NCBI GenBank assembly: GCA_905233825.1 | Contig: CAJOFE010000006.1 | Location: 98,209 to 162,208 of the forward strand | Origin: an uncultured Prevotella sp. | GTDB lineage: Bacteria; Bacteroidota; Bacteroidia; Bacteroidales; Bacteroidaceae | Length of the DNA: 64,000 bases | Direction: 5' to 3' | Shown: one piece after another, positions 18,576 through 28,063 of the stretch | Layout of the letters: each line of letters opens with the position of its first letter | Numbering within the stretch: the stretch's first letter is position 1 | Made by a program: the position numbers and the translations under genes | The notes under the pieces: model-generated | Database searches by the model: none | The model's input: the letters and a program-made list of their open reading frames with translations, nothing else | Told to the model about the DNA's origin: nothing

Positions 18576-19931
18576 ATGGAATTATCAGCGCTTACAGCCG
18601 TTTCGCCTATTGACGGCCGTTACCATGGAAAGACAGCCCCCTTGTCTGAATATTTCTCTGAATACGCGCTCATCCGTTATCGCGTGCGTGTGGAGATTGA
18701 GTATTTCATTGCGTTGTGCGAGTTGCCGCTTCCGCAGTTGGCCGACTTCCCCCACGACCAGTTTGATACGCTCCGTAACATCTATCGTCAGTTCTCACCT
18801 GCCGATGCGCAGCGCGTGAAGGACATCGAAGCCGTCACCAATCATGACGTCAAGGCCGTCGAGTATTTCATCAAGGAACGTCTCGACGATATCCTCTCAC
18901 CACTCACTTCCATCAAGAACTTCATCCACTTCGGCCTCACTTCTCAGGACATCAACAACACTTCCGTGCCCCTCTCTGTAAAGGAGGCGCTGGAGGATAT
19001 ATACATTCCTTTGCTCGAAGAGCTTATTGAGCAACTCAACGACTATGCCCAGGAGTGGCGCAATGTGCCCATGTTGGCTCGCACCCACGGGCAGCCTGCT
19101 TCGCCCACGTGCTTGGGTAAGGAGGTGATGGTCTATGTCTATCGTCTTGAAGAGCAGCTCCGTGTCTTGAAGGATTGTCCCCTTACCGCCAAGTTCGGTG
19201 GTGCCACGGGCAACTTCAACGCCCACCATGTGGCTTATTCCGGCATCGACTGGCAGCAGTTTGCCGACCATTTCGTCAGCGAATACCTCGGATTGGAGCG
19301 TGAGCAATATACTACTCAGATATCCAACTACGATCATCTGGCAGCACTTTTCGATGCCCTCCGCCGTATCAATACCATTATCATCGACCTCGACCGTGAC
19401 TTCTGGATGTACATCTCGATGGACTATTTCAAGCAGCGCATTAAGGCCGGCGAGGTAGGATCCAGCGCTATGCCGCATAAGGTGAACCCCATCGACTACG
19501 AGAACTCGGAGGGTAACCTCGGAATGGCTAATGCCATCCTGGCTTTCCTTGCTCAGAAACTGCCTGTCAGCCGTTTGCAGCGCGATCTCACCGACAGCAC
19601 CGTGCTTCGCAATGTTGGCGTGCCCTTCGGCCATGCGCTCATCGCCTTCCAAAGTACCCTCAAGGGTCTGCGCAAGCTCATCCTCAACGAGGAGAAATTG
19701 CAGGCCGACCTCGACAACACTTGGCCTGTGGTGGCTGAAGGCATTCAGACCATCCTGCGCCGTGAGGGCTATCCCAATCCCTACGAGACGCTGAAGCAGC
19801 TCACGCGCACCAACGAGCGCATCAACCACGAAACCATCAAGAACTTCATACAGACTCTTGATGTCAGCGATGACGTCAAGAAAGAATTGGAACAAATAAC
19901 ACCCGCCACTTATACGGGTATAAGCCTATAG
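18576..19931 (+). CDS. purB: adenylosuccinate lyase
   Basis: 451 residues. It cleaves SAICAR and adenylosuccinate, releasing fumarate, in purine synthesis. The start MELSALTAVSPIDGRYHGKT is typical of the longer, E. coli-like PurB subclass. The fumarase/aspartase-superfamily signature is GEVGSSAMPHKVNPIDYEN (about residue 291). Other conserved stretches are NFIHFGLTSQDINNTS and ARTHGQPASPT. The preceding AGAGGAAGAAG is a plausible ribosome site. The downstream gap of 45 bp suggests cotranscription with the pseudouridine synthase. Confidence 0.97.
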   Translation: MELSALTAVSPIDGRYHGKTAPLSEYFSEYALIRYRVRVEIEYFIALCELPLPQLADFPHDQFDTLRNIYRQFSPADAQRVKDIEAVTNHDVKAVEYFIKERLDDILSPLTSIKNFIHFGLTSQDINNTSVPLSVKEALEDIYIPLLEELIEQLNDYAQEWRNVPMLARTHGQPASPTCLGKEVMVYVYRLEEQLRVLKDCPLTAKFGGATGNFNAHHVAYSGIDWQQFADHFVSEYLGLEREQYTTQISNYDHLAALFDALRRINTIIIDLDRDFWMYISMDYFKQRIKAGEVGSSAMPHKVNPIDYENSEGNLGMANAILAFLAQKLPVSRLQRDLTDSTVLRNVGVPFGHALIAFQSTLKGLRKLILNEEKLQADLDNTWPVVAEGIQTILRREGYPNPYETLKQLTRTNERINHETIKNFIQTLDVSDDVKKELEQITPATYTGISL

Positions 19932-19976
19932 TAATTATTCATTCAAGCCGCGAGGCCCTTAACAACAACAAACATT

Positions 19977-21356
19977 ATGGAAATGGAAAAAGAAAACACT
20001 CAGGATCAGCTCCACGAAGAGCACAACACCGGCCGTGAAGGCTTTCAGAAGGATTTTCGTCCCGTAGGACGTTCTCCCAGACCTCGTATTCACACCAACA
20101 CGCGACCCACTAACAACGCTTACGATCGGCCTGCTTTTAACCGTCGCCCCTATCATGGCGGTGACGAGGAGGCATTCCGTCCCGAAGGCTTCGGTGCCTC
20201 GTTGCAGAATGCCCAGCAGCAGCGTCCTTATCGCGCGCGTACCAATTATAATAATAATGGGGGCGGATATGGTCAGCCTCGTCAGCAGGGGGGGTATCAG
20301 CCTCGTCCTCGCTTCAACCAGGATGGCGAAGGCCAGCAGGGCTTCCAGCCCCGTCAGCAAGGTGGCTATCAGCCCCGCCCGCGTTTCAATCAGGATGGCG
20401 AAGGTCAGCAGGGCTTCCAGCCCCGTCCGCGCTATGGCCAGTCCCGTCCGCAGCAGGGTGGCTATAACCAGCGTCCTGGGGGCAAGCCTTATGGTCAGCG
20501 CCCCTTCGGTGGTCAGCAGGGTTCTTACGGTGGCTACAACCAGAAGCCGCGCCGTCAGCATACTCCCGGCTACGACCCCAATGCCAAGTATTCGCAGAAG
20601 AAGCGTATTGAATATAAGGAGCAGAACTATGACCCCAACGAGCCCATCCGTCTGAACAAGTTCCTCGCCAACGCCGGCGTATGCAGCCGTCGCGAGGCCG
20701 ACGAGTTCATACAGGCTGGTGTCGTCACCGTCAATGGTCAGGTGGTCACCGAGCTTGGCACGAAGGTGCTGCGTACCGATGAGATTCGCTTCCACGACTC
20801 TCCTGTCAATATCGAGAAGAAGGTCTATGTCCTGCTCAACAAGCCTAAGGACTATGTCACCACTAGCGACGATCCCCAGCAGCGTAAGACGGTTATGGAT
20901 CTTGTCAAGGATGCCTGCCCCGAGCGCATCTATCCCGTTGGTCGTCTTGACCGCAACACTACTGGCGTGCTCTTGCTCACCAACGATGGTGACCTGGCTT
21001 CTAAGCTCACTCATCCCAAGTATCTGAAAAAGAAGATCTATCATGTCTATCTCGACCATAACGTAACGGCTCATGACCTCCAGCAGATTGCAGAGGGCAT
21101 CACCCTTGAAGACGGCGAGATCCATGCTGACGATGTGCAGTATGCTTCACCTACCGACAAGAAACAGGTAGGCATTGAGATCCATTCCGGCAGGAACCGC
21201 ATCGTGCGTCGCATCTTCGAGTCCCTTGGCTACAAGGTCACCAAGCTCGACCGTGTGCAGTTTGCCGGCCTCACCAAGAAGAACCTGCGTCGTGGCGACT
21301 GGCGCTACCTCACCGAAGAGGAAGTCGATCGTCTCCGCATGGGAGCCTATGAATAA
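19977..21356 (+). CDS. RluB/RsuA-family 23S rRNA pseudouridine synthase with disordered N-terminal extension
   Basis: 459 residues. The first about 220 residues are low-complexity, rich in Gly, Gln, Arg, Pro and Tyr. They include a 24-residue unit starting QQGGYQPRPRF duplicated in tandem (DNA 20283-20426). An S4 RNA-binding domain follows (IRLNKFLANAGVCSRREADE, about 222-270). Then comes the catalytic domain with GRLDRNTTGVLLLTNDGDL, whose Asp attacks the target uridine. It isomerises uridine to pseudouridine in large-subunit rRNA. The extension is Arg-Gly-rich like RNA-binding disordered tails and probably increases RNA affinity. The core family call is firm; the exact target base is not readable. 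Confidence 0.93.
   Translation: MEMEKENTQDQLHEEHNTGREGFQKDFRPVGRSPRPRIHTNTRPTNNAYDRPAFNRRPYHGGDEEAFRPEGFGASLQNAQQQRPYRARTNYNNNGGGYGQPRQQGGYQPRPRFNQDGEGQQGFQPRQQGGYQPRPRFNQDGEGQQGFQPRPRYGQSRPQQGGYNQRPGGKPYGQRPFGGQQGSYGGYNQKPRRQHTPGYDPNAKYSQKKRIEYKEQNYDPNEPIRLNKFLANAGVCSRREADEFIQAGVVTVNGQVVTELGTKVLRTDEIRFHDSPVNIEKKVYVLLNKPKDYVTTSDDPQQRKTVMDLVKDACPERIYPVGRLDRNTTGVLLLTNDGDLASKLTHPKYLKKKIYHVYLDHNVTAHDLQQIAEGITLEDGEIHADDVQYASPTDKKQVGIEIHSGRNRIVRRIFESLGYKVTKLDRVQFAGLTKKNLRRGDWRYLTEEEVDRLRMGAYE
20283..20426 (+). repeat. 72-bp tandem duplication inside the pseudouridine synthase gene
   Basis: Two units (20283-20354 and 20355-20426) encode identical 24-residue peptides beginning QQGGYQPRPRF but differ at several synonymous positions. 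The duplication is therefore not brand new and has been held at the protein level. Confidence 0.85.
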
Positions 21357-21383
21357 TTGATAATTGACAATTGATAATTGACA
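21357..21383. repeat. A/T-rich direct repeat (TAATTGACAATTGA type)
   Basis: The 27-bp gap between the pseudouridine synthase and asnS consists almost wholly of TAATTGA/CAATTGA units. It belongs with the A/T-rich family at 1299-1322. asnS starts at the ATG right after it. Confidence 0.65.
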
Positions 21384-22820
21384 ATGAAACGTACGAAGAT
21401 AATTGATGTGCTGAAGAGCACAGAATATGGTAAGGAAGTTTGCGTGAAGGGTTGGGTGCGCACGCACCGCAGCAGTAAGGCTGTTGATTTCATCGCCCTC
21501 AATGATGGCTCTACCATCAAGAACGTGCAGATAGTGGCCGACCCCACCAAGTTCGACGAAGAACTGCTGAAGCAGATCACCACCGGTGCATGCATCTGCG
21601 CCGAGGGCTTGCTGGTGGAAAGTCAGGGCGCCGGACAGAGCTGTGAGATACAGGCCACGAAGCTTGTAGTCTATGGACTCTGTGGCAACGACTACCCCAT
21701 GCAGAAGAAGGGGCAGAGTTTCGAGGCTATGCGCAAGAACGCCCACATGCGTCTGCGCACTAATACCTTCGGGGCTGTCATGCGCATCCGCCACAACATG
21801 GCGATGGCCATCCACACTTACTTCCACGACCATGGCTTCTACTATTTCCACACCCCGCTCATCACGGCCAGTGACTGCGAAGGTGCCGGAAACATGTTCC
21901 AGGTCACGACGAAGAACCTCTACGACCTGAAGAAGGACGAGCAGGGGAAGATTATCTACGACGATGACTTCTTCGGCGAGCAAACCAGCCTCACCGTCAG
22001 TGGACAGTTAGAGGGTGAGCTCGGAGCCACGGCCCTTGGTGCCATCTATACCTTTGGCCCAACTTTCCGTGCCGAGAACAGTAACACCCCTCGTCACCTA
22101 GCAGAGTTCTGGATGATTGAGCCCGAGGTGGCCTTCCTCGACCAGGAAGAACTGATGGATCTGGAGGAGGACTTCATCAAGTATTGCGTGAAGTGGGCAC
22201 TCGACAACTGTCAGGATGACCTCGCTTTCCTCAACCAGATGATTGACAAGACGCTCATTGCCCGTTTGGAGGGTGTGCTGAAAGAGACCTTCGTGCGTCT
22301 GCCCTATACTGAAGGTATCAACATCCTGCAGGAAGCTATCAAGAATGGTAAGAAGTTCGAGTTCCCCTGCAACTGGGGCGATGACCTCGCCTCCGAGCAC
22401 GAGCGCTACCTGGTGGAAGAGCATTTCAAGAAGCCTGTCATCATGACCGACTATCCACGCGCCTTCAAGTCGTTCTATATGAAACAGAACGAGGCACAGG
22501 GAGAGGGCTCTATCGGCTATAAGGGTGCCATTGCTCCTGGTCCCACCATGCAGGGTACCGATGTGCTGTTCCCGCAGATTGGTGAGATTATCGGAGGTTC
22601 GGTGCGTGAGGAGAGTTATGACAAACTGATGGCAGAGATCGAGCGCCGCCAGATGGACCAGACCCATCTGTGGTGGTATATCGACACGCGTCGCTGGGGC
22701 AGTTGCCCCCACGCTGGCTTCGGACTGGGCTTCGAACGTCTCATCCTGTTCGTCACGGGCATGCAGAACATTCGCGACGTCATTCCCTTCCCGCGTACTC
22801 CCAAGAGTGCTGATTTCTAA
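21384..22820 (+). CDS. asnS: asparaginyl-tRNA synthetase
   Basis: 478 residues from ATG 21384; an in-frame TTG six bases earlier lies in repeat DNA. An N-terminal OB-fold anticodon-binding domain ([20 protein letters not shown]) leads into the class II catalytic core. Motif 2 is seen around [25 protein letters not shown] and motif 3 around [21 protein letters not shown]. It ends PRTPKSADF, as in AsnS rather than AspS. It charges tRNA-Asn. It closes the purB-led cluster. Confidence 0.96.
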   Translation: MKRTKIIDVLKSTEYGKEVCVKGWVRTHRSSKAVDFIALNDGSTIKNVQIVADPTKFDEELLKQITTGACICAEGLLVESQGAGQSCEIQATKLVVYGLCGNDYPMQKKGQSFEAMRKNAHMRLRTNTFGAVMRIRHNMAMAIHTYFHDHGFYYFHTPLITASDCEGAGNMFQVTTKNLYDLKKDEQGKIIYDDDFFGEQTSLTVSGQLEGELGATALGAIYTFGPTFRAENSNTPRHLAEFWMIEPEVAFLDQEELMDLEEDFIKYCVKWALDNCQDDLAFLNQMIDKTLIARLEGVLKETFVRLPYTEGINILQEAIKNGKKFEFPCNWGDDLASEHERYLVEEHFKKPVIMTDYPRAFKSFYMKQNEAQGEGSIGYKGAIAPGPTMQGTDVLFPQIGEIIGGSVREESYDKLMAEIERRQMDQTHLWWYIDTRRWGSCPHAGFGLGFERLILFVTGMQNIRDVIPFPRTPKSADF

Positions 22821-22836
22821 AAAAAGGGGCAAAAAA

Positions 22837-22868
22837 TTTGCTTATTTAAAAGAAAACCACTATCTTTG
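22837..22868 (+). promoter_or_regulatory. promoter of the small ORF
   Basis: TTTG (22837-22840), 20 bp, TATCTTTG (22861-22868): a full -33/-7 match 30 nt before the small ORF. Confidence 0.8.
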
Positions 22869-22898
22869 CACGCAAAATACGTAAAAGAAAGGAGATAT

Positions 22899-23006
22899 AT
22901 GGTTAGAAACGTAGTTCAAAACGCTAGTATCTACAAGTATCAGCATCCCGTCAGCATCCGAAAAAAGAAGCTGAAACGGGTGTTTGACATGGGTAGAATA
23001 GCATAA
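22899..23006 (+). CDS. putative 35-residue basic small protein
   Basis: ATG at 22899 is preceded by AAAGGAGATAT, an unusually good Shine-Dalgarno for this phylum, and by a full promoter. The peptide starts MVRNVVQNASIYKYQHPV and continues with a basic KKKLKR stretch, ending FDMGRIA before TAA. It has no signal peptide or membrane segment. I do not recognise it. It could be a real small protein, a regulatory leader peptide, or a stable small RNA that happens to contain an ORF. Promoter plus ribosome site make translation the favoured reading. Confidence 0.5.
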   Translation: MVRNVVQNASIYKYQHPVSIRKKKLKRVFDMGRIA

Positions 23007-23061
23007 ATAGTCCTGCAAAAGATATAATTTTTACGTTTTTTCAAAAAAAAAGTCAAAATTA

Positions 23062-23093
23062 TTTGCAAGATTACGGAATTATGCCTATATTTG
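23062..23093 (+). promoter_or_regulatory. promoter of the 1397-residue lipoprotein
   Basis: TTTG (23062-23065), 20 bp, TATATTTG (23086-23093). The predicted leader is about 105 nt and almost all A/T near the start codon, a feature often seen before highly expressed genes. Confidence 0.8.
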
Positions 23094-23204
23094 CACCCGA
23101 ATTGTAGCTATACAAAAGAGGTTGAGAAGAAAAATGTGATGAAGTGAAATAAAGAAGAAAGGTTAAATAAACTTATTTTTATTATTAATTTTAATTTTAA
23201 TCGT

Positions 23205-26200
23205 ATGAAAAAAAGATTAATGAGTAAATTCCTGATGGGAGCACTCGTGGTGCTTACCATGGGTGTGTTCTCGTCTTGTAAGGACTACGATGACGATATC
23301 AACGCCAACACCGCGTTGATTAAGGATTTGCAGTCCCAAGTGGACAAGCTGGAGCAGGCTAAGTCTGCACTCCAGACCGATTTGGCTACTGCCAACTCGG
23401 CAATTGCTGCTGCTCAGGCTGCTGCCGACAAGGCTGCTGCTGACCTGATTAAGGCTAAGCAGGATCTTCAGGATGCCATCAACGCTGCACAGCAGGCTGC
23501 CATCGATGAGGCTCAGAAGCGCATCGATACCGCTGAGGCTAATGCTAAGGCATACGCACTGGAAGTGGCAAAGCAGGAAGCTGCTGCCGCCGCCGCTGCT
23601 GCCAAGATTGAAATCCTAGAGAAGCTGGAGAACGACGTTAATACCCTTAACGCCGCTATCGCTGCCAATGGCAACAAGATTGCAGACATTGAGGCTGTGA
23701 TTGCTACGCTGGCTTCGAAGGAAGAGATGAACAACGCACTTGCTCCCATCCTCGCTGATGTGGCTGCTTTGCAGAATCTGATGGCTACCAAGGCTGACAA
23801 GAGCACCGTTGAGGCCATCGATGCACGTCTCACCGAGATTTATAACAACTACGTGAAGAAGGGCGACTTTGAGAGCCTGAAGACTGCTGTGGCTGCCCTC
23901 GAGGCACGCATTGCTGCCGTAGAGCCCGCTCTGGCTACCGTTACAACACTGGCCAACAGCAATCAGGAGCGCATTTCGATTAACGAGGGTGCTATCGCTG
24001 CTCTGCAGCAGACTCTGAACCAGATTCAGATCAACTACGCTACTATCGAGTATGTTGACAGCAAGATTACTGCTCTTAACGACGAACTCAGCGAAGAGAT
24101 GGCAAAGATGGCTCTGAAGAGTGAGCTGCAGGAACTGCAGGTGCTCCTCGAGAACGCTATCAGCCAGAAGGCCGATCAGTCAGCCTTGGATGCTGCCCTT
24201 GCTGCTATCGCAGAGATAAAGGCTAACTATGCTACCAAGAGCGAGCTCACCGCTGCTCTTGAGGAGCTGAATGCTAAGTTGGCAAAAGCTGCTACGAAGG
24301 AAGAACTGGCTGATGCTCAGCAGGCTCTCCAGAATCAGATCAACGACCTCGGCGTGAATATCGGTGCTTTGGAGAATACGCTCCGTGCTCTTATTGAGAC
24401 TAAGATTGCTGCTTTGAACAACGAGCTGCTCGGCAAGATCGGTGCTTTAGAGACCAAGGTTGATAATAATAACACCACGCTGTTGGGCATCATCGAGAAC
24501 TTGTCCAAGAAGTATGATGGTCAGTTCGCAGAACTCAGCGGTGCTATGGCCGGTATCAACAGCGCAATGAACGGTTTGTCTAATCGTATCGGTAGCGTGG
24601 AGAGCGAACTCGCTGGTATGGCTGCTGAACTGAACAAGTTGGCTGCTGAACTCGGCGCTCTTGAGAACTTCGACATCGAAGGAGAAGAGGGTGGTGCTGT
24701 TAGCTCGCTTTCTGTAGGTGCTACTGCAAGCAGCGGTATCGACGCTCTCGTGAAGCTGCTGAAGACCATGTCTGAGAAGATTGAGAACATCCACGCTTAT
24801 GTGGATCAGGCTCTCGCTGGTGTACAGACCGAGATTGACAACATCACTCTTCTGATCACCAAGAACCTCACCAGCCTCGTCTATCGTCCTGAGGTTGACG
24901 TAGTAGGTGATGATAGCGATGTGGCTTACCTCTATGGCTTCCCCGTCATCCGTGCTATTCTGCTCCAGCCCCAGGAGGTGTTCACCTTCACCTATACTGC
25001 CGACAATGATGTTGTTAAGAGCTCTGGCTCTGTCAGCAAGCAGTTCGACATCGTGGCTAAGTACTGGCTCAACCCCAGCAGCACCGACATTACGAAGTAC
25101 AACTGGACTTTCGATGAGGTGGCTGGTAAGAACCTGATTACTCGTGGCAACCAGGATACGAAGAAGGCTGGTGTAAGTGCCAACGTTCTTGGTGTTGACA
25201 AGAATGGCGTTCTCTCTGTTGCTCTGAAGCTCAATGACGGTAGCAACGTGAACGACGCTAAGACCTATACTGATACCGAGACAGGTAGCCAGTACTCATG
25301 GATTACCACCGTTGCTCTGCAGGCTATCCGCAACGACGCTGACGTGGCCAGCAAGGACACTGTGACCTCTGACTATGCTATCATCGTTCCTGCTTACTAT
25401 AAGGACCTGCTGCTCGCCAACAACGATTACAAGAAAGATACCCACGTTGAGGGTAACCAGGAGTTCCACCTCCGCACCGTTTATAGCGAGCTGAAGGCTG
25501 AGAATGCCACTGGCGTGTTCTCTTATGAGATGGCTTACAATGATGAGAAGGCTGAAGTTGATCTGACCTCTATCGACATTCACTTCAACGACGGTCAGGC
25601 TGACCATGGTGTGATGTCGCACAAGGATGCCCAGGACCGTGGCTTTACCTTCAAATATACCATCCTGACTGATAAGGATTACTTCGCTCTGGATAATGAT
25701 AATGAGAAGATTACCGTTGCTAAGAAGGAGAATACCTCTGTTGGTAAGGTGGCTAACGTCCGCGTTGAGCTGCAGGCCGACGGCAAGACCTTCGCTTATG
25801 GTTACATCTCTATCATCATCACCAGCCCGAAGGTGACCGTTAACATCGACATGCCTGATCTCGTTATCAAGTGCCCGGATCCCGTTGCAACAAGCTTGAA
25901 GTGGGCCGACGTGAAGAAGAAGATTGAGGATGCTATCGGCGTTCCCGGTTCATTCGACAACTACAACTGGGTGAATGAAGCTTCTAACATCAATAAGTTC
26001 CAGCCCAATACTGACAAGGCCGACAACAAGAAGGGTATCATCTCTCAGGATGCTAATAACTTCAGCTGGACCTTCACTGAGGCTGAGATTTACGAGGTGT
26101 TCTATACCACAGGCGCCCAGAAGCCCGCTCCGAAGGAGTACAAGACCAGTATCCACCTGACTCCGAAGGACGGTCATCCCGAGCTTGCTGACGTTGTGGT

Positions 26201-27398
26201 GAACGTTACCATCAAGAACGAGATTTATCCTACCGGTGAGTTCAGCTACACGCAGCGCATCCAGCAGTACTGGTTCAATAAGGAATCTACTAAGATTGCT
26301 GAAACCGCAGAGGAGCGCTACGAGATTCACGGAAACGTGGAGGTTGTGGCTCAGCCTGATGCTGACGACGAGTTCTTCTTCAACGTTGCAGCTTCCTTCT
26401 TCAACAGCAAGTTTGGACAGACTGGCTATGAAGATCCGGATGCTATCCTGATCTATGACACGCACAAGTTCAACTATGCTGACCTTGCTACTGTCTATTT
26501 CGACGCTGAGAAGTACTATATCTACAATGCTGCCGATGCTAACAAGACCATTGCTCAGATGAAGAGTGTTGCTCCTGCTACCTCATTCGCTAAGGGTATG
26601 TCAGGTGCTGAGTATCTGCTCTACATTGCTGACCGTGATTCTAAGGTGCTGATGGCTGTTAAGGATAAGCTCGTTGAAGCTGATGCTCAGCCGGTTGTAG
26701 TTCTCTCTGGTACTTATAACAACATTGTTACCTATCAGGGTTGGACTTACTTCGACGGTTCGAACAAGGATGACTTCGCATTCGCTTACGACCTGTTGAA
26801 TAAGAATGATCACAATGAGGTGGCTGCTGGTGAGACCTTCACTACGCACATGATGCTTGACCAGCGTGACTACTGCTTCCCGATTGATTTCTCGCAGAAC
26901 GAGTCGTTCAAGTTCGACATCCGTTACCTGCGTCCTATCTCGGTTGACGAGCAGGAGAATCACGACATCTTAGATGCTAAGGATGCTGGTACTACCATTT
27001 ATCTCGCTGAACATGCAGGCTTCATTGATTGGCGTGACATCAAGTTCTCTGCTAAGCTCCGCTTGAACTACGTTAACTACTATGGTATCCGTGCTATCAA
27101 GCCTAACCTTGACAAGGCTGTGACTGACATCAATGGTGGTTGGACTAACATCAAGTACTTCCCGCTCCTGCAGTTCGAGGATCTCACGACCGAGGGTAGT
27201 GGTACTTATACTGATGCTGCTGACTTCATCAACCAGCTTGGCTTCGTGAAGTACACCAACAACGGTCTGAACGTGGGTACCTTCACAATTAAGATGCCTA
27301 TCACGCTCCTCTACGACTGGGGTGAGACTGCAGAGCAGTGGATTACCTTCACTATCTACAGAACTCAGGGACAGGACATCAATGCCCGCCAGAAGTAA
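23205..27398 (+). CDS. giant surface lipoprotein with Ala-rich coiled-coil stalk
   Basis: 1397 residues. The signal peptide ends with lipobox VFSSCKDYDDD; the acidic run after Cys resembles the Bacteroidetes surface-export signal. Residues about 35-520 are an Ala/Lys/Glu-rich coiled coil with recurrent stalk motifs (NYATIEYVDSKI, MALKSELQELQ, NYATKSELTAALEEL, AATKEELADAQ). These are typical of trimeric fibres. Residues about 540-1397 are beta-rich with repeated Tyr and Asp, likely several Ig-like or globular modules, with no catalytic motif. It shares its start and architecture with the 927-residue lipoprotein at 10296 and likewise has an OmpA-family gene close by. An abundant adhesin or surface-lattice protein is the best inference. 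Confidence 0.82.
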   Translation: MKKRLMSKFLMGALVVLTMGVFSSCKDYDDDINANTALIKDLQSQVDKLEQAKSALQTDLATANSAIAAAQAAADKAAADLIKAKQDLQDAINAAQQAAIDEAQKRIDTAEANAKAYALEVAKQEAAAAAAAAKIEILEKLENDVNTLNAAIAANGNKIADIEAVIATLASKEEMNNALAPILADVAALQNLMATKADKSTVEAIDARLTEIYNNYVKKGDFESLKTAVAALEARIAAVEPALATVTTLANSNQERISINEGAIAALQQTLNQIQINYATIEYVDSKITALNDELSEEMAKMALKSELQELQVLLENAISQKADQSALDAALAAIAEIKANYATKSELTAALEELNAKLAKAATKEELADAQQALQNQINDLGVNIGALENTLRALIETKIAALNNELLGKIGALETKVDNNNTTLLGIIENLSKKYDGQFAELSGAMAGINSAMNGLSNRIGSVESELAGMAAELNKLAAELGALENFDIEGEEGGAVSSLSVGATASSGIDALVKLLKTMSEKIENIHAYVDQALAGVQTEIDNITLLITKNLTSLVYRPEVDVVGDDSDVAYLYGFPVIRAILLQPQEVFTFTYTADNDVVKSSGSVSKQFDIVAKYWLNPSSTDITKYNWTFDEVAGKNLITRGNQDTKKAGVSANVLGVDKNGVLSVALKLNDGSNVNDAKTYTDTETGSQYSWITTVALQAIRNDADVASKDTVTSDYAIIVPAYYKDLLLANNDYKKDTHVEGNQEFHLRTVYSELKAENATGVFSYEMAYNDEKAEVDLTSIDIHFNDGQADHGVMSHKDAQDRGFTFKYTILTDKDYFALDNDNEKITVAKKENTSVGKVANVRVELQADGKTFAYGYISIIITSPKVTVNIDMPDLVIKCPDPVATSLKWADVKKKIEDAIGVPGSFDNYNWVNEASNINKFQPNTDKADNKKGIISQDANNFSWTFTEAEIYEVFYTTGAQKPAPKEYKTSIHLTPKDGHPELADVVVNVTIKNEIYPTGEFSYTQRIQQYWFNKESTKIAETAEERYEIHGNVEVVAQPDADDEFFFNVAASFFNSKFGQTGYEDPDAILIYDTHKFNYADLATVYFDAEKYYIYNAADANKTIAQMKSVAPATSFAKGMSGAEYLLYIADRDSKVLMAVKDKLVEADAQPVVVLSGTYNNIVTYQGWTYFDGSNKDDFAFAYDLLNKNDHNEVAAGETFTTHMMLDQRDYCFPIDFSQNESFKFDIRYLRPISVDEQENHDILDAKDAGTTIYLAEHAGFIDWRDIKFSAKLRLNYVNYYGIRAIKPNLDKAVTDINGGWTNIKYFPLLQFEDLTTEGSGTYTDAADFINQLGFVKYTNNGLNVGTFTIKMPITLLYDWGETAEQWITFTIYRTQGQDINARQK

Positions 27399-27426
27399 TT
27401 GACAAACAGATAACATCTGAATAACC

Positions 27427-27459
27427 AAAAGGGGTGCCAACGCCGTTGACACCCCTTTT
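27427..27459 (+). terminator. intrinsic terminator
   Basis: AAAAGGGGTG (27427-27436) pairs with CACCCCTTTT (27450-27459), with an inner CAACG/CGTTG stem. A strong hairpin with T tail ends the giant lipoprotein gene. Confidence 0.9.
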
Positions 27460-27483
27460 CCACTCTTAAAATTGAAATCTATC

Positions 27484-27981
27484 ATGAAACGTATAATGTT
27501 CTTTGCCGCTTTCGCATTGTTGCTGCTAGCCAGCTGCAGCGACGGCCAGAAACCGGCCGCACAGAAAGTTGCCAACAATGGCACCGATATGATTCTTTCT
27601 GCTAACGATACAGCAGCCGTGCAGATGCTTGTCACCGACTTTTTGGAATTGGTGACTACTGACAGGGTTGAGGAGGCTCTACGTCAGCTGTATGTCCTCG
27701 ATGGAGACGAATTGAAGCCGCTTCCTGATGATCAGAAGGAGGGTTTTCGCCAGACCTGGAATGCCTTTGATATTAAGGGTTATGCTATCAAGTCGTTCTT
27801 CTTCCATTCCGAGACCGACACAGAGGTTCACTATTCCCTCTATCTAAAGGATCCTGCTACCACAAGCAATCCTCCTGCCATTAATGGTCTCATTCAGCCT
27901 GTGCGCCGTAATGGTACCTGGTACATTACTCTTGCTAATGTACAAGGCGAACAAATGCAACGTCAGAAGGAAAATCAGTAA
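27484..27981 (+). CDS. small lipoprotein, unknown function
   Basis: 165 residues from ATG 27484, with lipobox LLLLASCSDGQ. The mature part (about 140 residues) is a compact alpha/beta domain. It has a helical start (DTAAVQMLVTDFLELVTTDRVEEALRQL) and later strands (IKSFFFHSETDTEVHYSLYL, NGTWYITLANV), reminiscent of NTF2-like folds. No acidic surface-export motif follows the Cys, so it may stay periplasmic. It lies between the terminator of the giant lipoprotein and a convergent OmpA-like gene, and may have its own weak promoter or depend on read-through. Confidence 0.75.
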   Translation: MKRIMFFAAFALLLLASCSDGQKPAAQKVANNGTDMILSANDTAAVQMLVTDFLELVTTDRVEEALRQLYVLDGDELKPLPDDQKEGFRQTWNAFDIKGYAIKSFFFHSETDTEVHYSLYLKDPATTSNPPAINGLIQPVRRNGTWYITLANVQGEQMQRQKENQ

Positions 27982-28001
27982 TCTAACGGAATCACTCTAA
28001 A

Positions 28002-28041
28002 AAAATGGATCAACCACATCATTTCGTGGTTGGTCCATTTT
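28002..28041. terminator. bidirectional terminator
   Basis: AAATGGATCAACCAC pairs with GTGGTTGGTCCATTT (one G-T wobble), flanked by A-run and T-run, between the convergent small-lipoprotein and OmpA genes. Confidence 0.85.
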
Positions 28042-28063
28042 ATGTAATTAAGGAAATCTAATC

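Larger units (their letters stand above)
22821..23204 (+). other. 384-bp gap with two promoters, a small ORF and a long A/T-rich leader
   Basis: It holds a promoter at 22837-22868, a 35-codon ORF at 22899-23006, and a second promoter at 23062-23093. A leader of about 105 nt, very poor in G/C, runs up to the 1397-residue lipoprotein. A bulged hairpin CCCGTCAGC...GCTGAAACGGG lies inside the small ORF. Confidence 0.8.

Noticed and set aside
18897..19895. 332-codon minus-strand ORF opposite purB
   Set aside because: purB is unmistakable; the opposite frame is a codon-bias artefact.
20283..20426. CRISPR-like or satellite array
   Set aside because: Only two units without spacers, in frame in a coding sequence with synonymous differences.
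19959..21125. 388-codon minus-strand ORF opposite the pseudouridine synthase gene
   Set aside because: It mirrors a well-supported gene with repeat-rich, low-complexity codons; its Leu/Thr-rich product is a shadow of the Gly/Arg/Gln arm, and no promoter or ribosome site was seen.
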